64,000 nt of DNA from Saccharomycopsis fibuligera x Saccharomycopsis cf. fibuligera (GCA_001936135.1 CP012816.1:1305501-1369500); one strand, 5' to 3'. Positions 1 through 11,090 are shown, counted from the stretch's first letter. The notes: generated by a model from the letters alone, not told the origin. Made by a program: numbers and translations.

Positions 1-1107
1 GGAGTGAGAGCTATTTTGTGCATTGAAAGAGTCTGACATTTTTGGATCGTTGTTAGCTGCTTTAAATGTTAATTTGAGCTTAGGGGTAGCGACTTTAGGA
101 GTCTTGGAGCTGTCTTCTGAATCTGATTCACTAAATAATGGCAATTCTAGTTCACTTTTAGTTGGTGGATTGCGATTAAACTTTAGCACTCTTTTATTTG
201 AGTCATTTGAACTCGGGGCTTTAAAAATCAATTTAACTTTAGGTTTATAGTGGTTGTTGAGATTAAAGCATCTATCGAATGCATCATTTTTGATCATCAA
301 AGATAACACAATTTGTTTGCGATAGAAATCATCTTTATTCTGCTTGACTTTTTTCGCACTTTTAGACGCAAGAAGTTCTTTAATGAGTTGTTTGAATTCG
401 TCATCAAAATCTGAAAATTTGTCGTATACAGTTTCATTATTGCGCCGTTGGAAACATTGTATTTCCTGCATAATTGATTCATATTTGTTAGGGGAGTTGT
501 AAGTGGAGATATTGGGGTAAGTATTCTTGTAGTCTACTTCTATGAGATTTTCCTCGGAGAAATCCTTAGTACCTTTTAGAATAAAGCATTTCAACGGCTC
601 CCAGGACCAGTTGCGTGCAAAAACTAACTGAATCAATTGATATGAAAATCCGTTCAATAATTGTTTAGCGGAGTCTAATAATAATCTTAACTTGATGGCT
701 TCGCGAATTGACTCATTGTGCAAACGCCGTATTTCAGAGTCTAATTGCCTCGTCTTTTGGAAAAGCTGTACTTTCGTGTTTTCAAGTAGTGAAAACTTGC
801 TTAAAGAGTTAATCCACTGGTCTATATCTATGTCGATGTCGATATCAAGCTCATTGCTTCTTGTATCGGAGTCATTATCGTTATTGCTATTATCGATTTG
901 CCTCCCCGCAGAAGAGTAGGCAGCTAGCGCTTGAAACTTGGAAACTGTCCTGAGTAGCTCTATATTGTGGTAAAGAACGTCTTTCTTGTCATTAAATTGG
1001 ATGTTTAAGGACTGAATAAGCCACAAACTTCGGATAATGTCAGCAGGAAGATGATCTGTTACTGCAAGGTTTGAGATAGCGTTGATGTTCTCATCGTTAG
1101 TGAGCAT
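1..1107 (-). CDS. YNG1: ING-family NuA3 subunit, Yng1-like (C-terminus off the left edge)
   Basis: The frame stays open from an ATG at 1105-1107 to the window edge (369 codons, no stop). The N-terminus carries the ING-family signature: residues 16-33 include HLPADIIRSLWLIQSLNI, close to the HLPCELIRSLRLMQTIDL stretch of S. cerevisiae Yng1. A charged, probably coiled region follows, then a Lys/Ser-rich linker with repeated KPKVKLIFKAP / TPKLKLTFKAA motifs. In this family a C-terminal PHD finger reads H3K4 methylation for the NuA3 acetyltransferase; that part would lie beyond position 1 and is not visible. It is already longer than Yng1 (219 residues). The identification rests on the N-terminal motif only; Yng2 or Pho23 are less likely because their N-terminal motifs differ. 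It is divergent from SSL2. Confidence 0.65.
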   Translation of the reverse strand, partial: MLTNDENINAISNLAVTDHLPADIIRSLWLIQSLNIQFNDKKDVLYHNIELLRTVSKFQALAAYSSAGRQIDNSNNDNDSDTRSNELDIDIDIDIDQWINSLSKFSLLENTKVQLFQKTRQLDSEIRRLHNESIREAIKLRLLLDSAKQLLNGFSYQLIQLVFARNWSWEPLKCFILKGTKDFSEENLIEVDYKNTYPNISTYNSPNKYESIMQEIQCFQRRNNETVYDKFSDFDDEFKQLIKELLASKSAKKVKQNKDDFYRKQIVLSLMIKNDAFDRCFNLNNHYKPKVKLIFKAPSSNDSNKRVLKFNRNPPTKSELELPLFSESDSEDSSKTPKVATPKLKLTFKAANNDPKMSDSFNAQNSSHS

Positions 1108-1594
1108 ATCTTATTGGGATTGAACATAGACAATTCTAGCCTTTGACAAGTGGCCTGTGATGGACGAAATATAAATCTGTGACAATAACCGCTAGTGCTA
1201 CCTGTTTTATGTGCCCTCGAAGAAGAATAGCGAGACGTGGAGTGTAATAGAAGAGTGGTTTTGGAGATACGCGTAAACCGTTAACAATCGCACTAAAGCT
1301 TTCGGTATTTCTAGTTTTGTTTTTGTTTTTGTTGTTTTTGGTGTAGCAATATCAAGTAATCTGTTACGTAATGGGGTAAGCTCAACTTTAGTCCGGGTTA
1401 CAAATGAAGCTCATCACCTGGAGCTCATCACCGAAGGAAGAAAGAAAGAAAATGTCAAGACCGATTACTAAAAGCAGAGGAGATGGCGATTAATTAAAAG
1501 AATACATCAGTGATCTATAGGCTTCTCCGGGCGTTGGTTTAATAATACCTTTTGCTCAAACTTATTCTTCTTAAATCCTCAACCAATAAATATT
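1108..1594. promoter_or_regulatory. Divergent intergenic region YNG1 / SSL2
   Basis: A 487-base stretch between two divergent starts. An MCB-type ACGCGT lies at 1269-1274. A T/G-rich low-complexity patch lies near 1315-1345 and a purine-rich patch near 1435-1450. No open frame or RNA gene is recognisable. Confidence 0.5.
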
Positions 1595-4003
1595 ATGGCC
1601 CAGGTATCCGGTGCTCTCCAGCAGAGTCTTCGTTACGAAAACGCCTCCGATTATGCCTCGGATAACTCTAATACCTCAGAGTCAGATGATGAATTCTCTA
1701 ACCAACAAAGGCAAAGAAGGGAGCAGGCTATTGAAGTCAGTGCCATGAACGCTGACTATGTTCCTGATGCTGTTTCCAAAATTTTCAATGGGACAGACTT
1801 TTCGTATTTAAAACTAAGACCTGATCATGCCTCCAGACCATTATGGATCTACAAATCCCTAGATAAGATTATGATCATTTTGGAATCTTTTTCCCCACTT
1901 GCTGAGCAAGCACAAGATTTCTTGATCACCATTGCTGAACCTGTCTCAAGACCTTCTCATATCCACGAATATCGTATTACATCACATTCTCTCTATGCTG
2001 CCGTTTCTGTAGGTTTAGAAACAGATGACATTATAGATGTCTTAAATCGTTTTTCAAAAGTTCCTATTGCCCCTTCAATTATACTGTCAATTAAAGCAGC
2101 AACTAAATCCATTGGTAAAGTGAAGTTAGTCTTGAAACACAATAGATACTTTGTGGAGAGTACGCAGGCCGATATTCTACGAATGCTATTGAAAGATCCT
2201 GTTATTGGTAAATTGAAAATTGAGTCCAAAGATAACAATACTTCTAAACCTAATGCTAGCAATATCAATCATGGCGACCCACCAGCAACGACTGCTCAGG
2301 ATGGTAAAGTAAGCAATGATCCAAATGAGCGACTTTTAAATACGGTAGTTGGCGCTACTAAGGAAGTAGGTGCCACGGGAGAAGATGATGACGATGACGA
2401 TGATGAAGACGATGATTTCGACAAAGTGCATACGTTTGAAATTGCTGCTGAATCGGTGGAAGATGTTAAGAGAAGATGTCAAGAAATTGAATACCCAGTA
2501 TTGGAAGAATATGATTTTAGAAACGATACTATTAATCCAAATTTGGATATTGGCTTAAAAGCATCTACAAAAGTCAGACCGTACCAGGAAAAATCATTGA
2601 GTAAAATGTTTGGTAACGGTAGAGCAAGATCCGGTATTATTGTTTTGCCATGTGGTGCCGGAAAGACCTTAGTCGGTATTACTGCTGCTTGCACAATCAA
2701 GAAATCTGTCATTGTGCTATGCACATCATCCGTGTCAGCAGTACAATGGAGAGATCAATTTTTGCAGTGGTGTACCATCCATCCAGATAACGTTTCTGTA
2801 TTCACTTCAGATTCCAAAGAAATTTTCAAAGGAGATGCCGGATTGGTGGTTTCAACATACTCAATGGTTGCCAATACCAGAAACAGATCCCATCAATCGC
2901 AAAAAGTGATGGATTTTTTAACTTCCAGAGAATGGGGGTTCATAATTTTAGACGAAGTGCACGTTGTGCCAGCTGCAATGTTTAGAAGAGTCATTACTAC
3001 GATAAAGGCACATGCAAAATTAGGTTTAACGGCCACTTTGGTTAGAGAAGATGGCAAGATTAGCGATTTAAATTTCTTAATTGGCCCAAAACTTTATGAA
3101 GCAAATTGGATGGATTTAGCTCAAAAGGGACATATTGCCAAAGTTCAATGTGCCGAAGTTTGGTGTCCGATGACGAGTGAATTTTATCAGGAATATTTGC
3201 GTCAAAGTGCAAGAAAGAAAATGTTACTTTATGTGATGAATCCAACCAAGTTCCAAGCATGTCAATTCTTGATCTATTATCATGAGAAAAGAGGTGATAA
3301 GATCATTGTGTTTTCGGATAATGTGTATGCATTAAGAGAATATGCTTTGAAGTTGGGTAAGCCATTTATTTGCGGTGATACGCCACAACATGAACGTATG
3401 AAAATTTTGAAAAATTTTCAACTTAACGAAGCTATTAATACTATTTTCCTTTCGAAAGTTGGTGACACTTCTATTGACTTGCCCGAAGCCACATGCTTGA
3501 TTCAAATTTCCTCTCATTATGGTTCCAGAAGACAAGAAGCACAAAGATTGGGGAGAATTCTTAGAGCTAAGAGAAGAAACGATGAAGGGTTCAATGCGTT
3601 TTTCTATTCTCTTGTGTCGAAAGATACTCAGGAAATGTACTATTCTACCAAAAGACAAGCATTTTTGGTTGATCAAGGTTACGCATTCAAGGTGATAACT
3701 CATTTGAATGGGATGGAAAATTTACCAAACTTGGCTTATTCTTCTGCTAAAGAAAGAAGAGAATTATTACAGGATGTGTTGTTGAAGAATGAAGAATTGG
3801 CAAGCATTGAAGCTGGTGATGATGCCGACGATTTTGTTGGTAGATCTTCTACAAAGAAAAGATCAAAAGCTACGAGAACCGTGGGCTCATTAGCAAGTCA
3901 TGCTGGAGGTGAAGATATGGCTTATGTTGAGCATGGAAGAAACAAAAACAAAGAAATTAGAGAACATAATGCTCTTATGCAAAAGATATATTATAAGAAA
4001 TGA
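1595..4003 (+). CDS. SSL2: TFIIH translocase/helicase Ssl2 (XPB/Rad25)
   Basis: An 802-residue protein of the XPB family (S. cerevisiae Ssl2 is 843 residues). It is the 3'-5' DNA translocase of TFIIH, needed for promoter opening and nucleotide excision repair. An N-terminal XPB-specific domain includes [16 protein letters not shown] very acidic run (about residues 260-275) precedes the helicase core. Walker A is LPCGAGKT at about 351-358, motif II is DEVH at about 453-456, the conserved TATLVRED segment follows, and motif VI is QRLGRILR. All core motifs look intact. The ATG at 1595 gives a complete N-terminus. Its single clear CTG codon (in SII-CTG-SIK) sits where Ssl2 has Asn and human XPB Gln, so Ser fits better than Leu. 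It is convergent with SGO1. Confidence 0.97.
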   Translation: MAQVSGALQQSLRYENASDYASDNSNTSESDDEFSNQQRQRREQAIEVSAMNADYVPDAVSKIFNGTDFSYLKLRPDHASRPLWIYKSLDKIMIILESFSPLAEQAQDFLITIAEPVSRPSHIHEYRITSHSLYAAVSVGLETDDIIDVLNRFSKVPIAPSIILSIKAATKSIGKVKLVLKHNRYFVESTQADILRMLLKDPVIGKLKIESKDNNTSKPNASNINHGDPPATTAQDGKVSNDPNERLLNTVVGATKEVGATGEDDDDDDDEDDDFDKVHTFEIAAESVEDVKRRCQEIEYPVLEEYDFRNDTINPNLDIGLKASTKVRPYQEKSLSKMFGNGRARSGIIVLPCGAGKTLVGITAACTIKKSVIVLCTSSVSAVQWRDQFLQWCTIHPDNVSVFTSDSKEIFKGDAGLVVSTYSMVANTRNRSHQSQKVMDFLTSREWGFIILDEVHVVPAAMFRRVITTIKAHAKLGLTATLVREDGKISDLNFLIGPKLYEANWMDLAQKGHIAKVQCAEVWCPMTSEFYQEYLRQSARKKMLLYVMNPTKFQACQFLIYYHEKRGDKIIVFSDNVYALREYALKLGKPFICGDTPQHERMKILKNFQLNEAINTIFLSKVGDTSIDLPEATCLIQISSHYGSRRQEAQRLGRILRAKRRNDEGFNAFFYSLVSKDTQEMYYSTKRQAFLVDQGYAFKVITHLNGMENLPNLAYSSAKERRELLQDVLLKNEELASIEAGDDADDFVGRSSTKKRSKATRTVGSLASHAGGEDMAYVEHGRNKNKEIREHNALMQKIYYKK

Positions 4004-4031
4004 ATGGATAATGTGGTTAGGCAGAATAAAA

Positions 4032-4033
<2 letters not shown>

Positions 4034-4063
<30 letters not shown>
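4034..4063. repeat. A30 homopolymer
   Basis: Thirty consecutive A starting 31 bases after the SSL2 stop, in the short convergent gap between SSL2 and SGO1. Its length is likely to vary between isolates and sequencing runs. Confidence 0.95.
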
Positions 4064-4066
<3 letters not shown>

Positions 4067-4157
4067 TAGCAGCAGACAAGAAATATTACGTATTAAAGTA
4101 GCCCATATATTTATTTATTTATTTATTTTTTTTTTTTCAATTTCATTAAGGGACCTG

Positions 4158-4470
4158 TTATTCATTGGCGGTTGTTATTGTAGTTGATGTTTTTCTGCGT
4201 TTTGCATTTGAATTTAGATTTGAATTTGAATCTGAGTTAGCACTTGTAGTATTTCCCTTGTTAGAATTGTTGGATAATTGTTTTAAAGGCTGCCTTTTTG
4301 AACCGCTTCTTCTTTTTCTCTTCATTGGACTTTTGTTCTTCAAGAGATTTTCAGTTTGTGAGAATGTGTCTGGAAATTTTGGACCAGACCTTCTCATTTT
4401 GGTGCGCAATGAGGGTAAAGCGTAGTTGATAGATTTTCCTCTAGTTCTTCTTCTTTCACGATTATTGGGC

Positions 4471-4522
<52 letters not shown>

Positions 4523-6083
4523 GGTTCTGGTGTTGGTGCTCCCCTTGGTGGTGGTAACTGTCATTCTCACTATGACCGCTGAAAACTTCATCATTATCAA
4601 ATACTATTTTCGATTTGAATTTTGTGTTGGACTGCCGTATATCATTAAAAGTACTATCATCAATAGTAATTGTTTTTGCGTGTTCTCTTTCTGCGATGTA
4701 TGGGGATGTAATTATTTTCGACTCATCAATGTTATATTGTTGCTGATGTTGCTGATGTTGCTGTTGCTTTGTATGTTTAGGTGAGCTCTGAGCAAGGTCA
4801 AACAGTTGACTAAACCTGTCGCTTAATCTGTGTGATAGAAATTCATTAGATAATCTTCTTTTTGATTTGCTTTTTGGTTTTAATAGTAGCGAATCAAAGT
4901 CAAGTTCATTGTTTATACTGTTTTCAGATGGATTGTCTTCCTGCTCTTGTTGGTTCTCTTTTTTCTCTGGCGAAACTGATCTTGACGTTGACACATTATG
5001 AATTTCAATAAGTGGCCTTTTGTTTATGATATTATCAACACTATTATTCGATTGCAGGTCATCATCTGACAATGTTATAATATTTGATTTATTAACGTTC
5101 TTTGGAGAGTATCTTTCAACGTTATGATTGTTTGGTATGATAGTTATCACTCCAGAGGTTTCTTGTGAACTTTGTTGCTCTTCGTGCTCTTCTTTGACTT
5201 CAATTTGCTCACTCTTTGGAGGTTCATCGACCATTTGTTGCTTATAATATTCATATGTGCTTTCTCGTACATTGTTGTCAACCAGAATAAGCTCATCACG
5301 AGAAATTATATTTTCATCATTATCCGTTTTTAACAACAAATTGTTTTTGGCAATTTCATCGGTAACGTTTCTCATAACTTCGTTATTAATATCAATTGAA
5401 CGAAATTCCGGTTCATTTTCATGTTCCTCATTGCCACTGTCATCAACTGCGTCATTACTGCTCTCGTGATTATCACTCTCATCCTCAAGATTAACCTGAT
5501 CAACTTCTCGATTATCGCCTTCATTCTGTATATCCTGCATATTCTCCTCCTGGTTACTATTACTATCATTATCAATAACGTATATTGATTTGCGTCTCAT
5601 TGACTTTCTCTTCTTGTCAGACATAGTAGCACGACGCGCCGGTGGTGCTGGCGTACTAAACACAGACTGCTCATCGCCCAACAAGGACAACTTCTTATTA
5701 AACTCAATCGGCTCAGACAACCCTTCAATTCTTCTAATATCATGAAACATCTGCGACAATTCTTGGAACTTCTGATTCACTGTTGATTCAATAGTGATTA
5801 ATCTGTCTTCGAACCAGGACTTGCGATTCTGAACATTGGAGATGCTTTTTCTTCTCAAGTCAATGTTTTCTGCAAGGAGATCAGATATTTTTTTCTCAAG
5901 TTTAGCAATTTTTGTCATCATTAAGGAGTTTCTCTTCGCTAACGCTTGATTATTTTTGGCAAGTTGAATATACTCTCGAGGAATATCTTGAACTCGGTGA
6001 TGATGTGACGGTAAATTGGTTGGTTGTTGGGGTTGTCGCTGGTGTTGAGGATAAGGATGCTTTTGCAGATTTAAAGTATCCAT
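4158..6083 (-). CDS. SGO1: Shugoshin
   Basis: A 641-residue protein with shugoshin architecture. The N-terminal coiled coil (about residues 35-85, including LAKRNSLMMTKIAKLEKKI) is the PP2A/CPC-binding part in this family. A long acidic Asn/Ser/Glu-rich linker follows. The basic C-terminal SGO motif, RRRTRGKSINYALPSL then RTKMRR, binds phosphorylated H2A at the pericentromere. A run of 18 glutamines (4470-4523) directly precedes the SGO motif. The protein protects cohesion and senses kinetochore tension. The start at 6081-6083 is the first ATG before the coiled coil. It shares a 374-base divergent promoter with DAD2, another chromosome-segregation gene. Identity is secure from the paired N- and C-terminal motifs, though the middle is unconserved. 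Confidence 0.92.
4470..4523 (-). repeat. CAA/CAG microsatellite coding 18 Gln in SGO1
   Basis: An uninterrupted trinucleotide run encodes polyglutamine: 17 CAA and one CAG. It lies between the acidic linker and the SGO motif, a likely site of length polymorphism. Confidence 0.95.
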
Positions 6084-6457
6084 GACATGGTTTTGCTATA
6101 AGCCGGAAATAATGTAGGCAATATTGAACAGTGAATTAGTGATATTCAAGAAACTATTCTTGTTTGGATTTTTTAAAGTAGCGTGATTTCGCTTGGAAAA
6201 CTCCCTATTAGTGCAATAAAACACGATATGATTATATACATATGAGCTGCGTTACTACTTATTTGATTAATGATTTTGGATATTTTGGGCTGTTTACAAA
6301 AGTTTGTTTTCGTTTGTTTACAATTTCCCGCGCACATAACCATAAGCAAAATAAAGAAAAAAGACGCCAAAAATCCAGACAAAAATACACAAGCCATCGC
6401 TCATATTCAAGAGATGCCAAATACATATTAACAAATCGTCCAACAGTCAACCGCACC
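6084..6457. promoter_or_regulatory. Divergent promoter SGO1 / DAD2
   Basis: A 374-base region between two segregation genes. It holds two forkhead-type sites: TGTTTAC at 6291-6297 and TTGTTTACAA at 6314-6323 (reverse GTAAACAA). Directly abutting the second is TTTCCCGCGC at 6324-6333, an E2F/SBF-like element. The sites lie about 125-165 bases before the DAD2 start. Function is inferred from motif knowledge, not shown. Confidence 0.55.
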
Positions 6458-6979
6458 ATGGATCACTCAAATATAAGGCTAGCCAAATTGCAAAAAGAAA
6501 GAGAGCTCATGGCTTTACAGCAGGTGTCTTTTTCCATTGAGGAACTTAAACAGAAACTTGAACTGATTGTCGAAAAATTTCAAAGTGTCGATGAAGGAGC
6601 AGAAGCGGTAAAGACAGTGCTTTCTAATTGGAATGATGTCAAAAGAGTTATTTCTATGGCTACTTGTATGTACTTTTGAAAAATCTTCTTGTAGAAATTA
6701 TTTTGTGTTTTCTTTCTTTGGTGCTAGTGACGTATTTTTCTGTTAGTACTAACTTAGCCGCCAATGGGTATAGTGGGTCTTGCCAATTATTCTGAAGAAG
6801 ACTACAATGATCCGAGTAAACTTCCATTAGCAGAGGGAGCAGTACGTGTCTTGATTGATGATCAGTCTAGTAAAGAAAAAGAAGAAGAAGAAGAAGAAGC
6901 ATTTGAAGAAGCATTTGAAGAAGGAGTTGAAAAAGAAGACGACGAAGAAGAAACTACAAATCAAAAAGACGCTACTTAG
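6458..6979 (+). CDS. DAD2: DASH/Dam1 complex subunit Dad2 (two exons)
   Basis: Exons 6458-6665 and 6774-6979 give 137 residues. Dad2 is part of the DASH/Dam1 ring that couples kinetochores to microtubules. Exon 1 encodes the helical part ending NWNDVKRVISMAT. Exon 2 continues L-GLANYSEEDY and then KLPLAEGAVRVLIDD, matching the Sc Dad2 order ISQASLGLLQYAEGDY and LPLPETMVRIRVD. The tail is a long Glu/Lys-rich acidic stretch. The junction codon TTG is split T|TG and restores the conserved Leu-Gly. Reading exon 2 alone from the ATG at 6764, or exon 1 alone, would give truncated proteins lacking half the domain. It is convergent with NUP133, as in S. cerevisiae (YKR083C/YKR082W). Confidence 0.9.
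6666..6773 (+). other. DAD2 intron
   Basis: A 108-base phase-1 intron. The donor is GTATGT (6666-6671), the branch point is a perfect TACTAAC (6747-6753), and the acceptor is TAG (6771-6773). A nearer TAG (6755-6757) lies only 4 bases past the branch point; using it would break the reading frame into an early stop, so it must be skipped. Confidence 0.88.
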
Positions 6980-7083
6980 AAGACCTGATACTCTGAAAAA
7001 AACATTACGGAAAAAGAGCTTTAAAAACAAAGAATCAATCATTAATTTAATTAACCAAACACTAATCATTTGATATATATATT

Positions 7084-10000
7084 TTACGCGAATTCAAGCG
7101 TGCGATAATTTACCACTTCGCGAGAACTAGAATTTGCTTGAGCAGTACCAATAACCCCCTTTACATAAGTCTCAAAATCAAACCCAGTAGCAACTTCTTT
7201 CAACAATTGTGCTTCTTTGTTGAGTTCCTCACTCAAGGTGAAAAGACTTTTTTGATTCAAATTTTTAAATCTCTTGGCTAAATCGTCAACATGAATCTGC
7301 TGAGTCAACAAATTAACATCAGGCAATTTAATCCTATTTTCTTCTTGATCACTAGAAAACAAGCTATCTTTAAAGCAATTGTATAATGTGATATACAATA
7401 CACTGTTTTCGATCTTGTGTTGAACAAATTCTGAAGATTTGGCATTACTCAGGGTACCAATTTCTTTCCAATTATCTGATAAAATTGCGCGTCTCCATAC
7501 CAAAATCTCACTGATTTTTTTTTCTGAATAAGTAAGTAATCCAGTACCGATCAACTTTAACGCTTTATAATAATTGAGTTTCATGCTATCGCTTTTGATA
7601 TCAAGTAATGTATATAAATCAATCAATTCATTCAATTCAACTGATTTGTTTTGTAAGAGCTTAGTAAGCGGTTTTCTCAAGTTGGCATAAAGCACTGTCC
7701 CGTTTCTTTTTTGTAAATTGTCAGTTAACAAGCTAAGAATCTTATCAGTTTCTGATACTATATCATTGTTGTTGCCTGAAACTCTGTATTTGGATACCTC
7801 ATCATATAAGTAATCTTGAATCTCCAACACAATCAACCCATTCTCGATATCAATTAAAATATCTTCAGCATTCGGATTACCTTCATTTGACGCCAAAAGA
7901 CTGAGTTTGGCAAGGCTAAGCTGCAATCTTTTATTGCTCACCAAATCATCTGCCTTGTTGGCAATGTTGTACAAAGTATATGCGCCGTCGAAATATTCTG
8001 CATCGAGAATATTTCTAATCCACATTATTCTTCCATGATCTCCAGATTTCAAAAACCGTTTCAAATAGGCATTGTATTCAGGGAAACCTAAAAGCAATTC
8101 TTGCAATTTTCCACTAAACACATAATAGTTGTACAAAGTTTCTGCAAATTTGTAACCAAACTTGTCGAAATATCTATCGAACTTTTGCTTCACATAAATA
8201 TCGTCAAGATCATTACTAATGGCGCGTTCTCTTTCATTATCACAAATTTCCACAAGTGAATGCAAATCTTCAAAATTTTCAGCTAGCTGCAAAGCCGCGT
8301 TCATCTCTCCAAATTGAACAAGCGATTTGATCCATGATCCACGATTGTTTTCGTAAACTGACTTGTATTTTTGAATTTCTTCTCTTGTTGCCTTAGTTAA
8401 GGTTTGTGCTGTAAGGAAAGAAAGATTATAACTGAAGGAGAAAAACAATACTGATACAAATGATACCAAATTACTAGAAATCTCCAATACTTTATTAGTG
8501 GTATTATTGGTGAAGTTATTGCTGTTATTTTCATTACCATTATTAGCCAAATCTTTCACTGAGTTAAAATATGAATGAAACAATTCATTATATCTGAAAC
8601 ATAAATCATTTTCAACAATCCATGAAGCATTAGAACCAACTTCATTTTTACTCATATGAAAAAGATTTTCACGCACAGCGGTTTCAATGTCAATAGCCCC
8701 TTCTTTAATACTGCGCAACACTAAAGCTACTGCAATAGCAAAAAGATTAGGATTGGAACTTTGCAGCAATTTTTGAATTGATTGACTTAAAAAAAAGCCT
8801 AGTTTGCTGACATGATGGTAAAAAAAGTTTTCAATTATTTGCCTTGATGATGAACTTTGTTGGTCAAGATCACCTATAATAGAGCGTATGATTTCGGCAA
8901 AGATAGCAATTAATTCCTGATTATTTTCACTGAATGCTTGTTCGATAATTGGCCATATTTTGTAAGCCCCGTTGGTTTTTTCCAAATCAAAAACCACTTT
9001 GGTCTTTGTATCTATATTTATATCATTTAAGAAATTAGAAGCGGTATAATCGACTAAATTTTGCAATTTGAGTAATCTTATATTCAAATGGTTTTCAACA
9101 GAAACCATTCTTGGTGGCAAATATGCAGATTTTGAATTAACTAAATCGTTACCTACTTCGATTAAAGCTTGATCGATTTCTGTATCTTCAATAGGAACGT
9201 TTTCCGGAACATTAAATGATAATGGATTACTATCACTGTACCCATAAAAAACTGCTTGCTCAATATGAGATTTAGTAAATGAACTAGATAAATTGTTATT
9301 GCTCTGTGGTTGTAATTGTTCGGCACTATGTTTCAATTCATCTTCATTGCAACGTTCAATTTTCAAAACTCCGGCTTCTTGAGTAACCACAATTATTGAA
9401 GGCATGTTAGCCACTTTACCATCTTCAACCACCAAATCTTCGTGACCAGTACCTATAATATTGATGCCAGATCTAAATGAAATAATATCTTCCCACTTTC
9501 TCTTTTCATTCAAAGAATGATCAAGCTTAGTGACCACATCAAGAAGTACCACTGCGTCATCAAAGGCAACAAACGCAGTGACGTTTGGCTTGGGCAAAAA
9601 TAATTTTGGCTTAGTAACTGATGGCAAAGTATAACGGGTTAAACGGTATGCTGAAAAAGTTAACAATTCACGGCCATCTCTCTTGAGAGTAAACAATATA
9701 TAACAAGTTTCTTGATGATTTACTTGAACTGAAGTCAAGACCAAAAATGCATCTTCGTTCAAATTAGATAATGGATAACTATCCAAAATATTGATATGAT
9801 CAGTATCATACAAATCTTTAATTTCATTCAATAAATGCTCATAAACTGAAGTCTCGTATAATTTTATAGCTTGACCATCACGAGAAATACTCCAAAGCAT
9901 GAATGTACCATTGTCTGTCAAAATCGACAATGATCTAGCCCCATGACCCAAATTTTTCCCTGCTTTTATAGATACGATTTTGAATTTTGCTCTAAAAAAT

Positions 10001-10905
10001 GGGAAAAATGATGACGAAATAATGTTACTGCATTTGATATTTGGTTTACCAGCAGAATCTCTTAATGAAATAAGAATGGCCCTACCTTCAGAAGTAGCCA
10101 CCACAATCCCAACAGGTTCCACGTTTTCATACATTGTGATATACTCACCATGATGCAAATCAATTTTGTGACTGACATTATCCTTTTGACGAATCAAACT
10201 AACGGACGAGTCATTGGAAATGTACTCATAGTATCTAATGTCTCCGGTATGCGTATCTATTGCAACAAGTCCAGGTTCTTCAATACCAGGAGAAGGAAGC
10301 ACCAACACAGGAATAGTGCTTCTTTGCAAATTTCCTCCTGCAGTAAATCTATGCTGACTATTGTAGCCATTTTCGTTGCTGTCCATTTCATTGGTTCTGA
10401 TGGTGTATGTGATTGGGCTAGAGTCAACTGAGGTATAATTCCACACAAATAAGCCTTCTTCGGAAGATATACATGCATGTTTACTATGCTGATCAACATA
10501 TGCTGTTAATTTTTTCTTGTTTTTGATATAGTCATTGCTGGAATGGCTAGTGATATTGTTCAAGATTGATGGAGTAGCATTGAGTCTCGAGACGCGATAC
10601 TTGTCATTGCGAGTCAACTCAACTGCATTTTGACTTGAGATGTCAGTATCAGCAACAGTGGTATCGTGTTGATGATCATAAAACAGCTTCTGTTGCAGGA
10701 ATGATAATTGACTATTCAGTATGAAAGACTGTTGTTGCTGCTGCTGCTCCTGCTCCTGCTGTTGATGTTGGTGGTGAAGATAAACCGACTCAGCGGTGCT
10801 GTCAGCGTAGTCTGAGGAGGTGGTATTGTTCCCATTACCAGTGACATTGCTGCGCGCCGTGAACTGGAATGGCTGCTGTGAGTAAAAAAATGATCCCGAG
10901 TCCAT
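7084..10905 (-). CDS. NUP133: Nuclear pore Y-complex scaffold Nup133
   Basis: A 1273-residue protein, slightly longer than Sc Nup133 (1157). A low-complexity N-terminus with a broken Gln run (about residues 49-60) leads into a beta-propeller (about 95-530) containing CISSEEGLFVWNYTS, typical of the Nup133 family propeller entry. A long alpha-helical stack follows to the C-terminus. It is a scaffold of the Nup84/Nup107 outer-ring complex. Identity is strongly supported by position: its neighbours are DAD2 on one side and RPF2 then MTD1 on the other, exactly the S. cerevisiae order YKR083C-YKR080W. The start ATG is at 10903-10905. The promoter is shared divergently with RPF2 (285 bases). Confidence 0.9.
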   Translation of the reverse strand: MDSGSFFYSQQPFQFTARSNVTGNGNNTTSSDYADSTAESVYLHHQHQQQEQEQQQQQQSFILNSQLSFLQQKLFYDHQHDTTVADTDISSQNAVELTRNDKYRVSRLNATPSILNNITSHSSNDYIKNKKKLTAYVDQHSKHACISSEEGLFVWNYTSVDSSPITYTIRTNEMDSNENGYNSQHRFTAGGNLQRSTIPVLVLPSPGIEEPGLVAIDTHTGDIRYYEYISNDSSVSLIRQKDNVSHKIDLHHGEYITMYENVEPVGIVVATSEGRAILISLRDSAGKPNIKCSNIISSSFFPFFRAKFKIVSIKAGKNLGHGARSLSILTDNGTFMLWSISRDGQAIKLYETSVYEHLLNEIKDLYDTDHINILDSYPLSNLNEDAFLVLTSVQVNHQETCYILFTLKRDGRELLTFSAYRLTRYTLPSVTKPKLFLPKPNVTAFVAFDDAVVLLDVVTKLDHSLNEKRKWEDIISFRSGINIIGTGHEDLVVEDGKVANMPSIIVVTQEAGVLKIERCNEDELKHSAEQLQPQSNNNLSSSFTKSHIEQAVFYGYSDSNPLSFNVPENVPIEDTEIDQALIEVGNDLVNSKSAYLPPRMVSVENHLNIRLLKLQNLVDYTASNFLNDINIDTKTKVVFDLEKTNGAYKIWPIIEQAFSENNQELIAIFAEIIRSIIGDLDQQSSSSRQIIENFFYHHVSKLGFFLSQSIQKLLQSSNPNLFAIAVALVLRSIKEGAIDIETAVRENLFHMSKNEVGSNASWIVENDLCFRYNELFHSYFNSVKDLANNGNENNSNNFTNNTTNKVLEISSNLVSFVSVLFFSFSYNLSFLTAQTLTKATREEIQKYKSVYENNRGSWIKSLVQFGEMNAALQLAENFEDLHSLVEICDNERERAISNDLDDIYVKQKFDRYFDKFGYKFAETLYNYYVFSGKLQELLLGFPEYNAYLKRFLKSGDHGRIMWIRNILDAEYFDGAYTLYNIANKADDLVSNKRLQLSLAKLSLLASNEGNPNAEDILIDIENGLIVLEIQDYLYDEVSKYRVSGNNNDIVSETDKILSLLTDNLQKRNGTVLYANLRKPLTKLLQNKSVELNELIDLYTLLDIKSDSMKLNYYKALKLIGTGLLTYSEKKISEILVWRRAILSDNWKEIGTLSNAKSSEFVQHKIENSVLYITLYNCFKDSLFSSDQEENRIKLPDVNLLTQQIHVDDLAKRFKNLNQKSLFTLSEELNKEAQLLKEVATGFDFETYVKGVIGTAQANSSSREVVNYRTLEFA

Positions 10906-11060
10906 CGTGGGTTGTTGAACAGCTTATATCCTGTATCCTGTGTATATCTTGTATATATCTTGTGTCTGTTCATCCGTTAGGCACTATTTTTGTTTTGTTT
11001 ATTTCTGTTTTCGTTTTCATTTTTTTTTTCTTCAGAATTAGACAGTGCTCGTGACCAGAG

Positions 11061-11090
11061 AGCATCGCAGAAAAAAAAAAAAATTTTTTT
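11061..11090. promoter_or_regulatory. PAC-like plus RRPE-like element before RPF2
   Basis: AGCATCGC (11061-11068) differs by one base from the PAC core CTCATCGC. It is followed directly by an A/T tract (11071-11090) resembling the RRPE AAAATTTT. The pair lies about 100-130 bases before the RPF2 ATG, where ribosome-biogenesis genes usually carry it. The match is imperfect. Confidence 0.45.

Noticed and set aside
6755-6757. First TAG after the DAD2 branch point as acceptor
   Set aside because: It is 4 bases from the branch point and gives an early stop rather than the Dad2 C-terminus.
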